The notes under the pieces were generated by a model. It was not told the DNA's origin. It made no database searches and saw only the letters and a program-made list of their open reading frames with translations. A stretch of DNA of 64,000 bases from Tubulanus polymorphus (Eukaryota > Nemertea > Palaeonemertea > Tubulaniformes > Tubulanidae): the NCBI RefSeq assembly GCF_964204645.1, contig NC_134027.1:849501-913500 (forward strand), in the 5' to 3' direction. The translations under genes were made by a program, and so were the position numbers. Shown piece after piece: positions 1 to 14,262 of this stretch (its first letter is position 1; each line of letters begins with the position of its first letter).

Positions 1-392
1 TACTGAATGGTCATTAACTGATACAGCACAAACCTACAGCACAGGTAAAAATCTTATAAACAGATCTAGCAGAATAAACAAATATTTATCTTTCTAACTC
101 GTAGATCTAGCAGAATTCGTTAATTCGGGAAGATTTGATCGGGTTAGAATATGGAAACTGCAGTTCAAACTTAATTTTCTCATAGCTTATTAACTTAAGG
201 TCGGTTAAAATTTCTTCGTTCGTCAAAATCTTTTAATATATCCTTTTACAAAATCTAACTATGATGTAAGATCTTTTAGATTTTGTGGACTAACGCTTTG
301 GAGAATTTTGAATAATTATAGTAACATCTTTTAATTTTGTGAACCAATAAATTCGGATAATTTTGAATAACCTAACTATCAATTTTTTTTAG
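1..392. other. Gene-free left edge, probably intron
   Basis: No open frame or RNA gene is visible. The stretch is AT-rich and ends in a run of T followed by AG at 391-392, which looks like the 3' splice site of an intron leading into the following coding exon. Confidence 0.5.
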
Positions 393-1839
393 GTCAAACG
401 GTGGCGCCACCATGGCATTGAAAATGGTACAAATCATAGAGCAAGTGATCACGCGTAAAACAGCGTTGGAGATTTATTTGAGCGATGTGGAGAACGAAAC
501 GTCTGCTAAACTGCACCAGGTCGAAGATTTTGAGACGGTCCTCCGTACGACCGGGGACCGTCTCAGAATACAACTGGACTCATGGATTCAAGATTTGAAA
601 GATGAAACCACGGCGATTCACAACGATTTATCGACCAGTTTAAGAACAGCCACCGCCGCCGCCGATTCCGAAACGAACGCGAATATATTTTCGGATGATT
701 CCGGGATTAATTCCGATACGGAAAGATCCGAACCCGGTGAGGAATCGATAGGTAAATCTAGCAACGAAAACTCAGTTGAAATTTCTAACGATGATAGCGA
801 TTATAATCTCAGCACCAACGAGCAAATACCAGTAGCGCCCCCTAGTGATCAGTGTACGAGGAAAAACCCCACTGAGCATTTCTCAGATGATAAAGCGCCC
901 CCTAGTGTTCAGCGCACAGACAACAATGAGCAGATTTCCTCAGATTTTAACGTTCGCCCTAGTGATCAAACGACCAATGAGCGAATTCCCTCCATTTATA
1001 TAGCGCCCCCTTGTGTTCAATGCGTACGAGTGACGTCTATCGGTCGTAATATGAACTGCGCTTCTCGTTGCCTAGACGACCGTTTGATTGTTGACGGGAG
1101 CTCGGTGGATTCGTGGTTGGAATCGGTTGAATTCGGATTCAAAAATCGCGCCTCAAATTCCGCTACCAACGATCGAGAATACAAAGATGACGATGATACA
1201 AACGATGATTCGAGGAAAAATGTAATCAAACGAGGGTTCGTTCATACTGAACACGGAACCTATGTGAATATAAAATCTGGACGTACTGGCGCCCTCTATA
1301 TGATAAACACGGCACTATACGCCACGAATGGACGAACCCTGGTCGGTTTGAATATTTCGGCAGATATCGAAGAACCCAATTTCGTCTGCTTATCTGTGGA
1401 TGGGTTCATTACCGATCTAACGGGTAGAGCGGGTACTAACGATATCATAGTTTCAACCGATACCCAAACGATCTATCTGATATCACCCCTTATCCGAGAA
1501 ATGGGACGGATGGAAATAAAAAGCGAACTGGATCTGTCCCGAACCGTGGAAGGGAACGAGTGTTGCTCGTTCACGCTGTTAAGCCAGGAATCACACCGTA
1601 TTCTTGTCATGTTGTCTAAAACTAAGAGTTCCACTCAGTTTTCCACGTTAGTCAAGATTTGGCAAGTCGAAATAGACGATGATGAACGCCTTTGTAACCC
1701 GAAACCAGTTTATCGGTTTCCGAGGTGGTCGGTGGTGACCAGAGGATGTGACCAAGTGTCTGATCAGTTACTCTACACCCGCAGTGGACACGACCGAGAA
1801 GATTCGTTAAAACGCGTTGATAAATTCGTATTCGTTTAA
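393..1839 (+). CDS. Last exon of a TRIM-like coiled-coil protein
   Basis: The open frame runs from a splice acceptor (T-run plus AG at 391-392) to the TAA at 1839. It is open 19 bases before the first ATG (412), so the exon probably continues an upstream exon outside the window; if 412 is the start the product is 475 residues. Residues 1-65 form a charged helical region like the coiled coil that follows the B-box of TRIM2/3/71-type proteins. Residues about 75-270 are acidic, Ser/Asn-rich and hold four degenerate copies of an APPSDQ-type repeat. Residues about 275-475 are hydrophobic and beta-rich, with repeated short strands as in the NHL-like or propeller tails of invertebrate TRIM-like proteins. 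No RING or B-box lies in this exon. The assignment rests on layout only; the exact family and function are unknown. Confidence 0.6.
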
Positions 1840-2736
1840 TGGTTAATTTAAATATAACGGCTATAACGGTCGCTTCCCGGGGAGGGGGTCACATTTATCC
1901 CATGATGTCGATACTACGGTTTGGTTTCCATCACGCGAACATAGAATATACTTAAAGAAACGGTTTCAGACCGTTTCCTAACGAATATCTCAAAACTGCA
2001 CTCTACCGACCAAGCCAATCAGTGATTGTGGATCTGTTCAAACTAGTCTACGTACCTCACAACATTAAGTCTTTCAAGTCTCAGAGAGGACCAGTTGTTC
2101 AAAGGATTTGCTTAAATCAAACCATCAGGATCCAGCCCCTCAGTCGTGTGTTATTAGAGTTAACCAATGGTTAACATCCGAAATCATTCATCCGAAAGTT
2201 ATGAACCAATTTTTGAGCAACCCGGCTCAATAGTGATAAAATGCTGATAATGAAGTCTTTTGTCACTAACTTAACTTTTACAAACTTTTGGGCAACTAGC
2301 TCCAATGCATGTACACATTGCATCTACCGATAACTTACTTACTATTCATATATACATCTATACATTTTACGCTAATTGTTATAAGTTCTATATATGAAAT
2401 AAAAACTGGCGACACTTTTTTTAGTTATTCTTTAAAAACGAAAGTTTTGATTCGATCTTGCATTTTGTATTGGATCTGCTGGAGTCAACTCTCGTGAGAA
2501 TATATCCGAGGATAGGAACTCGGTGCACTCAGAAATAAAGAAAATGAACCTTTATTAGATTATACTCCGGCCTCCTACGTGAGTAAACGCGAGAGATGGC
2601 GATGAAGCATCTGGCAGAGCGAAAAGCGGACAGCTCCGGTATCTCTGTCTCTCACTGCGATCTGCTTCCAGTCCGCAACCGGTGCCGGTTTCACTCATGC
2701 GTTCAACTCTTACACTTACATCATACACTAAACAGA
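1840..2736. other. Gene-free stretch
   Basis: Intergenic DNA after the TRIM-like exon. Only short shadow frames are present. I see no repeat array, RNA gene or splice-linked exon. Confidence 0.5.
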
Positions 2737-2797
2737 ATGTACGTCCTACCAACTACTTCCATCCTCGTTCAAATAGGAGTTATTTTATCCGCGATTG
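2737..2797 (+). CDS. Candidate signal-peptide exon of the 25-kb cysteine-rich gene
   Basis: An ATG at 2737 opens 20 codons encoding a short polar start and a hydrophobic core (VQIGVILSAI). It stops at a strong donor (G|gtaagt, 2798), leaving one base. That phase is what the first recognised exon of the cysteine-rich gene at 24979 needs. Joined, the frame continues as ...SAIVTFA then QDSC, which has the shape of a signal peptide with a cleavage site after TFA. No nearer acceptor gives an open continuation: the AG near 2860 runs into a stop after five codons. The link spans about 22 kb, so it is an inference from phase and protein sense only. Confidence 0.4.
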
Positions 2798-5113
<2,316 letters not shown>

Positions 5114-5558
5114 TGGTTTTTTTTGTATTTGTGAATAGATGGTCTTAAATAGGGCAGGTGTTAACACGCGTGTAGCCAAACGGGTCATTAACAGAAGAAA
5201 TAGTGACGCAAAGAGTAATGAAACATTAAACGGAAATGACATGCCTTGACTGATGACTGCCGTAAGAAAACATCTAGTGGATTTACCTATTAGTTTGTTA
5301 CCTTCACAGCCTATTGATTAAATGACCATCACAAACACCAAACCCGCGCATACGACGCCATTAATCGACTACATTAAGACTGGAGAAATCTTTCCCGTGG
5401 AACCCGCGTGGTTCGATCAGATGGAGATCGTGGTGATAGTAAATAGTACCGCCGTCGCGCTAAGTAATGGGGACGTTATGACGACTTCTCCTTCCCTCGC
5501 AGCTGCGGCAAGGCGAAATCTGTATTCCAAACCTTCACAGCTTAAGGCGAAGTTGCAG

Positions 5559-5935
5559 TTCTTGGTGAACCCCTCTATTAACTGCTGTGACATTAACTGC
5601 TGCTGCTGCTGCTCGATGAACCCCTTTTACAGCAGGGTTCATGGTGAACCGTCAATCTTTGACAAATAAGGCAAAGCCACAATACATTCTCGGGAACCCC
5701 TCCTACCCTACTATTGTAACAGCAACAATTTCTTGACTATGACAGCCAAAAAAGTTCTCGGTGAACCCCTTTTACAGCTAGGACAATTAAGCAGGGTTCA
5801 TGGTGAACCACCAATCCACCACAAATAAGGCAAGGCCACAATAAAACCTCGGTGAACCCCTCATAGTCACAAACCAGTTCTTCAACTCTCCTCCCGTATG
5901 TAATGCAAGGGCGGATACAGTTCTCGGTGAACTCT
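5559..5935. repeat. Degenerate duplicated block with GGTGAACCCC motifs
   Basis: The motif GGTGAACCCC recurs about five times. A longer block (CCCCTTTTACAG ... GCAGGGTTCATGGTGAACC ... ACAAATAAGGCAA) occurs at about 5620-5690 and again at about 5766-5845, an offset near 145 bp. It overlaps the end of a 115-codon frame (5322-5669) that I do not accept as a gene. Confidence 0.6.
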
Positions 5936-7073
5936 CTCACCCTCCCTTAACTGTCGAGAGAGATAGACATGGGGAGACAAAAATATCATATATCTTTATT
6001 AACTCTGAATATATTGTATGATAATGCAGTATATTTTTTACAGTAGATGGTTAAGTTTAGCACCGCGGCGAAAATCGCCTCCGACGTTTATTCCGGCATC
6101 GTTTATTGGAAATAAATGACGCCATTTGGGACCCCGTTAACGAAGGCATCCGCCCGGTCGAGACAACGCGTCATAAAACATTCGCCATGAATCTGTATAC
6201 AGTATAGAAAAAATAAACTGACCTTCATTGAAAGATGTGTTAGCTAGAGGAGAGGAAACGGGGATGCAGGGAGGGAGGGTTATGTTTGGGTAAAAGATGA
6301 TTAAGGGGTCGGAATAGATGTTCGCATCTGTAGAGATGAAGGGAGGGTGGAATGAGGAAATATAGGCGAGATGGTAAGAATACAGAGGATATCTAGCGTG
6401 TAAGAGTATACAAAGAAATGGCCGTGACACCCCTATACAGCGCAGTGATATCATTTTATGTGACCCTGGTCTCTGGTAGATCGTGCTCAATACGAACCGG
6501 AATAATCCTTACACAGACCACTCATGCGCAATCTATAGATTGACCAAAAAGGTCAGTTTTGGATTGTTCTGGTACAAACCACAGTTTGTGGCGTGCGAGA
6601 CAAAAGGTCTCCATGTTATTGTGATGACGGCTGTGTGGGGCTCAGTTCTGAACACGAGAATTTTACAATGAAACAGCGACAGTGACTAGAATATTATAGT
6701 TTTATTCCTGATATGTTGATATGTTGTATTTGACTGTTATACTGTCACCTTGAGAAATAACGAAAACACGGAAAATGAAATTCGATCTGCTTTTTGTGTG
6801 AAATATAGTGAATATGAAGTAATTTTATTTTCTCAGGCAAAGTAAATTCATTGAAAACCTCTCCTTTATAAATATATGAATGTAGTTGAATTTATGCACA
6901 CGTTCCGCAACTTATTTCATCAGTAGTGAATGGAAGCAGTTTATATCAACACGAAGAGAATATTTCTAGATTTAATTTACGTCTCATTCACTGAAAGTTT
7001 TACTGATGAATTCATTCAAATTCCACACAATAGAAAAATCAAATAGTTCAACTGTTTCTACAGAGATTGTGAG
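5936..7073. other. Gene-free stretch upstream of GPCR 1
   Basis: No gene or array recognised. The 200 bp before the GPCR start are AT-rich. They should contain its promoter and 5' leader, but I see no clear TATA box. Confidence 0.45.
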
Positions 7074-8168
7074 ATGTTTGAATACAACATTACCAGTACA
7101 AGTGTTACATTGACTACAACTCAACTCTGGTGTCAGAGTGTTCAAACTCGCCCTGTTAAATGGTTTTACAAATTCAATGTTTTAGTATATCTAGGCTGGT
7201 ATCTACCGGCGTCAGTACTGGGATTAATATTCAATGCATTCACGTTGTTTGTTCTAAAACGATTTAAATCTGATGTTTATTTTCTCATCAAAATTCTCGC
7301 TGTAAACGATCTTTTGTTTATGATCGCTACATTCATTCTGTATCCGCTTAGAACTGCGTACATTTACGCCGTTTTGGGGGATATTCTGTTTCGCGTAGAT
7401 GACTGGCATTTTGGTTGGATTTTTATCTCGGTCGCTGTGCCGTTTTTCTACATGTTTCAGATGACGCGTAACTGGTGCACTGTACTGCTCAGTATAGAGC
7501 GGTTAATCGTCGTATTGTTTCCTATAAAATCTCGTAAATTTCCCAAGAAGTTGATATCAGTTTGGGCGATCGTGTTTATTTCACTGTTAAGTTTTTGTGG
7601 CCACTCAATTCTCTTTCTACCAACTCGCGGTTTGGGATTCATGAACTGTCCCTCGTATTGGCCATATATAATCCGGCCATACAAACACAGATATTTTCCT
7701 GGTTGGCTTATGAAAAAGTTTAACAGGTGGCATTTTACAATATCACAGCGCCTTTTGTTTATGTATCTTACTGCTATTCTTCCAATTTGTATTTTGATTT
7801 TCATCAATATAATTCTTATTTCGGTGATATTTTACCGTCGGGTTACTCGACGTTCACAGCTCGGTGTAACTGATGAATCGTCTAGAAGGGAAATGAGGGT
7901 TTTAAGGATGGTTTTATCTGTAGTTTTATTGTTTATTATTTGTGAAGGGTTTGGTTTTATCGACCGTTTAGTGGGTTTCGGGGACACTAAATCGCCAAAC
8001 ATCGTAGGTATGAGACAAATAGCGTTAGGATTTTCTATCATTGATTCGTCAGTTAATTTTATCGTGTATTGTGTAACAAACGTAAAATTCAGAAAAGTAG
8101 CAATTGATATTTTAAAGTCATTATTTCGTAAACGATACGAGCCTCGAATGGATAAAATACATCACTAG
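7074..8168 (+). CDS. Intronless class A (rhodopsin-type) GPCR
   Basis: A single uninterrupted frame of 364 residues with seven hydrophobic segments. N-terminal Asn5 lies in an N-I-T glycosylation site. TM1 is about residues 38-61. TM2 carries the family Asp in LAVND (Asp79). TM3 ends in ERL (142-144), the counterpart of DRY. TM6 lacks the usual CWxP, and TM7 has NFIVY (329-333) in place of NPxxY. A basic C-tail follows. The layout and the ERL/NxxxY variants resemble the large invertebrate families of orphan peptide-type receptors (FMRFamide-receptor-like); the ligand cannot be read from sequence. It is on the same strand as the other GPCR at 14.3 kb but the two are clearly divergent. It is certain as a GPCR and uncertain as to subfamily. 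Confidence 0.9.
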   Translation: MFEYNITSTSVTLTTTQLWCQSVQTRPVKWFYKFNVLVYLGWYLPASVLGLIFNAFTLFVLKRFKSDVYFLIKILAVNDLLFMIATFILYPLRTAYIYAVLGDILFRVDDWHFGWIFISVAVPFFYMFQMTRNWCTVLLSIERLIVVLFPIKSRKFPKKLISVWAIVFISLLSFCGHSILFLPTRGLGFMNCPSYWPYIIRPYKHRYFPGWLMKKFNRWHFTISQRLLFMYLTAILPICILIFINIILISVIFYRRVTRRSQLGVTDESSRREMRVLRMVLSVVLLFIICEGFGFIDRLVGFGDTKSPNIVGMRQIALGFSIIDSSVNFIVYCVTNVKFRKVAIDILKSLFRKRYEPRMDKIHH

Positions 8169-9570
8169 CTGTTATCAGTTCAGTGCTGCTAAATTCTTCA
8201 ACGTTTGCATCAGACCAGTTATTCCTACTCTGAATTCTAGTAAAAGAGAGTTTTTAAGACGAACGGAATTTTTTTTATATACCTGGTCACAAAAAGTAAT
8301 TTAGAGCAGAATCGAAAAAGTTGGACAGGGTGTTTTTGGTGTTATGGGGAAGGAGAAAGAGAAGTGAGGGAATTAGATATAAAATCTGTAGAGGGGGAGA
8401 GAGGGAGAGAGAGGGGTGAGAGAGAGAGAGAGAGAGGGAGAGAGAGGGGTGAGAGAGAGAGAGAGAGAGAGGGGGAGATAGGGGATGGGATCGGGATATA
8501 TTATGAGAGGTGAGAATACAAGCTGGTAATGATGATAATGATCTTTAAATTTGTAAAGCGCCCGTTTAATTTAGAAATGTTCACCAGCGCTTCATGGATG
8601 TAAGTAAAAAATGCAACTGGCCACATGCATTTTAAAGAAAAGTAGATGGTTCAGATTGTGTTTAAATGTGTTCAGATCATCCATTCTTCTCCAAATCTCT
8701 GAATCCAAAGAGTTCCGCAAAGATGAGGAGGCAATAGGAATGAATAATAATGTTCTAAGACAGAAGGAATTTGGGGACTAAAAATTTCCAACATTTCAAT
8801 ATTTCATTTTCAACCAGTAAATATTCTCTCAGACTCATAATATAATCCCATCTCTGCGATAACACCAACTGTTATAATCGTTCCTAAATCACTCTCATCG
8901 CTCATCTCAACCTCATTATTTTCATTGTCTTTTCTACTTTTTTTCTTGTTTTTTCTCTCTCTCTTCTTTTTTTCCTCTTTAAGGGTGCTTGCTGAAGCGG
9001 CCTTTTATAATTATATTAATCTTTATTTATCTAAGCATAATAAATGACATGCAATTTATTTAAACATAATAATGGCAATCAATTTTGGCCTTTGCTTGGT
9101 CCTCATAAGAAAGACTTCTCAATGTTATTTTTGTTCCGTTTGTGAATATTCGTATAACACGTTTTCTTATGAAATAAATTGAAATTAAACACCGGATCGG
9201 TTTGTAAAAGTGTACAGAGAGTAGGTTAGGGTATAGTGTTAGTGGCGTTCTCGTGGCTGTGGTTACATTAATACAAGAAGTCATGATATGAAACATTGAT
9301 ATTTCGTCTTTGCTCAGACGTTACGAGACGTCGCGTGAAATGCGATTAAGCGATCTACAGGGAGCTGTCACAAGCTCGAGAACAAATCGCTCGTTTACAT
9401 CCAATAACCATCAAAACTCTTACTTATACACACTTCCCGTACATCTTCTGCTCGAGTGGAGCGATTTTTTTTGCTTTCGGATCTGGTGGTGGCTGTCTGA
9501 TGAAACCTTTCTAATTATTTGGTCTTAGACATCAGGAATTAGTAGTACCATACTGAAGATATTTATTCAA
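8169..9570. other. Gene-free stretch with GA-rich microsatellite
   Basis: Downstream region of GPCR 1. An imperfect (GA)n/GGGAGA tract lies at about 8386-8475. A pyrimidine-rich stretch lies near 8930-8980. No gene seen. Confidence 0.6.
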
Positions 9571-9800
9571 ATTATAGGTTATGTGTACCCGTCCAGAGTT
9601 TAAAAGGCCCGAACCACAAGTGGAATCATCTATTGTCACAATAGTTGTCCTACAGCGCACAGCGAATTCCTTGTGGATACAGTCACCTGTCATAGGCGGA
9701 TTCCTCACTTGCCACAATAGTCGATGCCCGAATAGGACTACTAGCGACACCTTGTGGATCCACACTTGTTACAAATGGAATCATCTATTGCCCGAGTAGT
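9571..9800. repeat. Degenerate dispersed repeat cluster
   Basis: Several diverged copies of a short module occur here: GGAATCATCTATTG, then GCCACAATAGT, then a CTAGCGACACCTTGTGGATCC-like core. Related cores recur at about 10105-10140, 15355-15390, 15520-15570, 21000-21020, 21220-21255, 25135-25180 and 25690-25765, so it is a dispersed family. Confidence 0.5.
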
Positions 9801-9814
9801 TGATGTATTCGAAT

Positions 9815-10021
9815 ACGAATATTTATTACACTCCAACCATTCCCATGGTATATGGAGGAAAAATGGTATTTACAATTATTTACAAAAAAAAAACAGTAGA
9901 TAAAAGCATTTGAAACATTAAAAATTGCTATTTACAACATACTATTTACACACACTACCGGAGGGATCTATATACATCTAGACCTAATTTGATAAATTTA
10001 GCCAGTTTAAAAGTTGGATTT
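9815..10021 (+). repeat. Dispersed ~205-bp repeat, copy 1
   Basis: The stretch from CGAATATTTATTACACTCCA to AGTTGGATT is repeated in the same orientation at about 35433-35641, inside the third intron of the protease gene, with high identity and small indels. It has no coding frame or obvious terminal inverted repeats, so it is probably a non-autonomous transposon fragment or SINE body. Confidence 0.75.
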
Positions 10022-10654
10022 TTTAAAACATCAAGATTCCGAAAGGTATTCGAATTTAGGTAGCTTTCACGGAATACGATCAGTAATTTACAGTGATGTC
10101 CAGCAGCACACTAGCGACACCTCGCGGATCCTAGCCACAGTAAATTATACCACCGGATCATGCGTATCAAGGCAAATGATGATGAATTATTATTGATGCA
10201 GTGGTCGATGACCAGTCGAGTCTTTCTGTACCACCGTGCTATGAATCGACTCTGCCCGATAATTCAATTTTCATACTAACGGATAAGTGGAAATAGTCAG
10301 TGGCATCTTGAATGCTGATTTCATTTAGGACCTCGTCTCCACTGGCTGATAACATTATTGTTTGCTTTCATTGATGTGTACAGATCTATGCGCATTCATG
10401 CTCGCGAACCAACCAATCATAGACATGAGGTCTTTTTTCCGTCCATTTCCAAGAAGAAAAAGGCCATGATTTTATTAAGTAACTCCGCGATCGTGACTCC
10501 CAGGAAAGTGGCCGTTCAATACTTAACCACAGGCACCAGAATACCAGAATAAAAGAGTCAGGGTTATTGGTGTTATAACATCAAAAGAATATTTTGAGAC
10601 CACCTCAGTTCCGTAGCCAATCTTAAACTTAAAGCCATTTCTACGTTTAGGCCC

Positions 10655-10945
10655 ACAACTTAAGACCAGTCTAGATTCAATTTGGTTCCATAACCAATCT
10701 AACAACTTAAGACCAGTCTAGATTCATTTTGGTTCTATAACCAATCTAACAACTTAAGACCAGTCTAGATTCATTATGGTTCCATAACCAATCTAACAAC
10801 TTAAGACCAGTCTAGATTCAATTTGGTTCTATAACCAATCTAACAACTTAAGACCAGTCTAGATTCATTTTGGTTCTATAACCAATCTAACAACTTAAGA
10901 CCAGTCTAGATTCATTTTGGTTCTATAACCAATCTAACAACTTGA
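10655..10945. repeat. 47-bp minisatellite, about 6 copies
   Basis: The unit (ACAACTTAAGACCAGTCTAG ... TATAACCAATCTA) starts at 10655 and 10702 and continues with a 47-bp period to about 10945, with few differences between copies. Single diverged relatives occur at about 18720-18785, 31115-31210 and 53445-53525, so the array looks like local amplification of a dispersed element. Confidence 0.85.
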
Positions 10946-11504
10946 GGGAGCCAGTCTAAAGATTCAAGACCACTTTTAGGCAAAGATCTGGTTCCTATAC
11001 TACCACGTATCAAAACGATATTTAGCACGACCTATTTATATTTTATGTTTCGGAAATCCGATACTAGATTCTTGACCATCAGTGTTCCACAATGACCTTG
11101 CGGTTATCGGTTTTTTAAGTAGTTATGAGGAGGATCGTATTTTGATATTGTTGCCGTATATAAACATGTATGAAGAGGAAAGTGAAGGGGATAGAGACGA
11201 GGAAGCTGGTTCAGTATTCTGATATATTTGCGCCGTTGTATATGAAGAAGTGTCCAAGCCGTTAGTTTTTCCTACTTGATCACGACTGCGGGATACACGA
11301 GGAGCATGAAACCGCGCCATCACACCAGCATCACTAAGTGACATTCGGTAAAATATTCATATTCTTTTATTCCAAATTTTGTGATGCTCACGTTTTTCGA
11401 TCCTGTCTATCTTTATACATGATGATGACAAGAGGGAAATTCGCACGATCGGACAACAGCAATCAACAGTTTGCCGATTACAGTAGATTGGAGCTCCGCC
11501 AACT

Positions 11505-11748
<244 letters not shown>

Positions 11749-13944
11749 CGTATTGATTAGAATTTTATATTTCCCCTGTGACAAAATACATTCTCACAAA
11801 ATTTCCCAAAACCATTTCAGTTGATAATTTGTATTGGCCTACATGTAAGAATGCGTATGTCTTTTAAGGCAGGTCAACTGCAAAAAATACACGATTCTAT
11901 AATCTCCAAAATATATTGAATTTCGCAATTTTCAAGTATTTGTCAATCGCAGCATAGTTAACTATATTCCCATCTTTAACAGAAATTTAAGAAAAGGGTC
12001 TAGGGTCGCGAACAATTTTACTGTCCGCTTATAATGTATGGCGTGGGTACAGAGTGCATCAATCTCCTACGTGGCGTGGGCATGGGCACAGGGCAGATGA
12101 TACCTTCCAGAGCTTAGGCTTTGAGATAGGACTCAACTATCCCGTGCGTAGCCCGGGCGTGCGGTTTTGGTGTCGGTTGCTCAAAATTTGATTAACCTAT
12201 AGATTACTGACATAATGAAATCCTATAACCATTGTATCGATGATTAAGTTTTAAAAAATTTTGAACAACTGGGCTCTGGATTTTATCAAAAGCTTATATT
12301 ACACGCAATCATATGAAGCAAACTAGTCAGTCATGTGCGTAGAACGGTTTTTATGATAAACATGCTCTGGATAATTTCAGTTCCGAAAACGTTATCCTCG
12401 GCTCCCTCGGGGCCATCTTGGGCGCTTTTTACATCTCAAATTGTCGTATCTATTTCCATCCGTAGTCTCTAAACTGTTCGGAACGTTTTTGGTTTTACAG
12501 ACATACACGCGCGAAGAAACAATCCGGATATCCGCGATGCAAGGATTAAAAGAAAAAACAATTTCATTGTAATTCGCAGTGTGCCGCAAGGCTACATACT
12601 TGTACTATGCAAATAACGACGGTTTGCGAGGAATGTTTTTCGTCAAAGCAGTCAAAGCACAAACAATAATAAATGGCGATGTAAATTCAATTAATTCGAT
12701 TTATGTGTTATATACACAGAGACGAATAACGATGTATTTATGACCGGTCGACAACCATGTGCTGAAAACCGGTTTATTTCACTCTCATTCAATCAATAAG
12801 CGCGGATGATTTTAGGGCTATGAATTTGATAAAGTGTAATGAGCAGTATATACATCTTCAATAAACCGTATCTATTACCGCAAAAGCCAAATGCAACTTT
12901 AAAACACTATAATTTAACTACACGATAAATTATTGCCTCGTCGCGTTCGAGGAGTCTGTTTCGAAATAAATTGCCTATTTAGAACTAAATTTAATGTAGT
13001 ATAATCCACGGTTATCACAGGGATAGGCAACATTATTTTGGAAGCAACTATAATTTAGAAGTTCGTAGATCTAAAATTATATTATTAGCACTAACCAAGT
13101 TATCGACTACGAACACTTCGGTTATCAGCGTTCAATTCGTTTGAAATCGCGTTTATTGATAGGAACAATCAATGTAACCGATTAGAAAAAGGATTATCCG
13201 AATCGCGCTCGAGTGACCTTGACATTTATGGTGACGTCATCAGAAGCATTGGAACTGCTGTGTCGTCCCTGAAGATGTCTTAATTAACGATAATGACAAG
13301 AGTTAAAAAGAAATGAATATCAACAGAAGCAGCAGCAGCAGCAGCAGTAACAGTAGCAGCAGCAGCAGCAGCAACAGCAGCAGTCGGGAAGCTGTATTTC
13401 TAATATGATCAACTTACAGCAAAAAGGACTCAATACAATTCAATTATATGTTGACTCATCGGGGAAAAGCACGTCTTCAATGGGGCCACAGGGGTTTCAG
13501 TATCCTCAAACATACAAGCATAATCACATATTTGTTTTTAATTTTGAGATTCGAAATTGAAATTCACTGAATGAACTGGAATCTGATGGCATAGTGCGCG
13601 AACCCATTCCCTGGCTAGCGAGGAGTTACTGTTAGTAATCAGCCTGAAAAACTTTGAGTGTTTAACAGAGGCTGGTTCAACCGTTCTGGAACCGATCCCA
13701 AAATTCTGGACCGGGTTCCGCTGGACTCAGTTTCACAGTTATGTAACTGTGGGGACCAGCAACTATGTAACTTTCTAGATACAAAAATATTTGCAATTAA
13801 AAGGCAAAAATTAAGGATTTGCTTTAATAGAAATGTGTTGCAGATTGGTTACTAGTTACATTAATGACGTGTATGTTCGCAAATACTAGCTAGTAGTAAT
13901 ACTAGCTAGTAGCACATAGACAATTAGGTGGTGTTACTGCTCGG
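11749..13944. other. Gene-free stretch
   Basis: No gene recognised. A short interrupted CAG tract (with AACAG, GTAACAG) lies at about 13326-13384. The remaining small frames lack splice or protein support. Confidence 0.5.
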
Positions 13945-14140
13945 ATGGGTTTTGAACGGAAACTGCAGATTATATTGATATGTGTTTATTTTGCTTCGGA
14001 AGCACTAGTTATAAGTTCAGATCCTCTCTACGTCGTTTCACTGATCAAACATCGTCGTTTCCGTTTTGTTCGCGCACTTTTCGTCTGATTTTCTCTTTTT
14101 TACCAAATCTTTCTATCTTTATTTACACAAAATGATGTAT
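13945..14140 (+). pseudogene. Broken 5' fragment of GPCR 2
   Basis: From the ATG at 13945 the DNA closely follows the start of the intact GPCR gene at 14259 (MGFER.LQIIL..V then SDPL). The segment for the middle of TM1 is deleted, so the alignment jumps to the LIK.RR loop. After that the frame meets a stop codon. It is a partial tandem duplicate that cannot encode a receptor. Confidence 0.75.
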
Positions 14141-14215
14141 AAAATTCCACTCAGTTGAACTACGACATCTCATAGTACGAGACCAAACCACACGAGAATA
14201 TTACTTACTACGTTA

Positions 14216-14262
14216 TACCAGGTATTACTGTGATGGCGTAATACCAGGTATTACTGTGATGG
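14216..14262 (+). repeat. Direct repeat spanning the GPCR 2 start codon
   Basis: ATACCAGGTATTACTGTGAT occurs twice, 25 bp apart. The second copy supplies the ATG at 14259. The first copy also has an ATG (14234), but not in a usable context. Confidence 0.7.

Noticed and set aside
5322-5669. 115-codon plus-strand frame
   Set aside because: Its second half is made of the GGTGAACCCC repeat; no motif, hydrophobic segment or splice partner.
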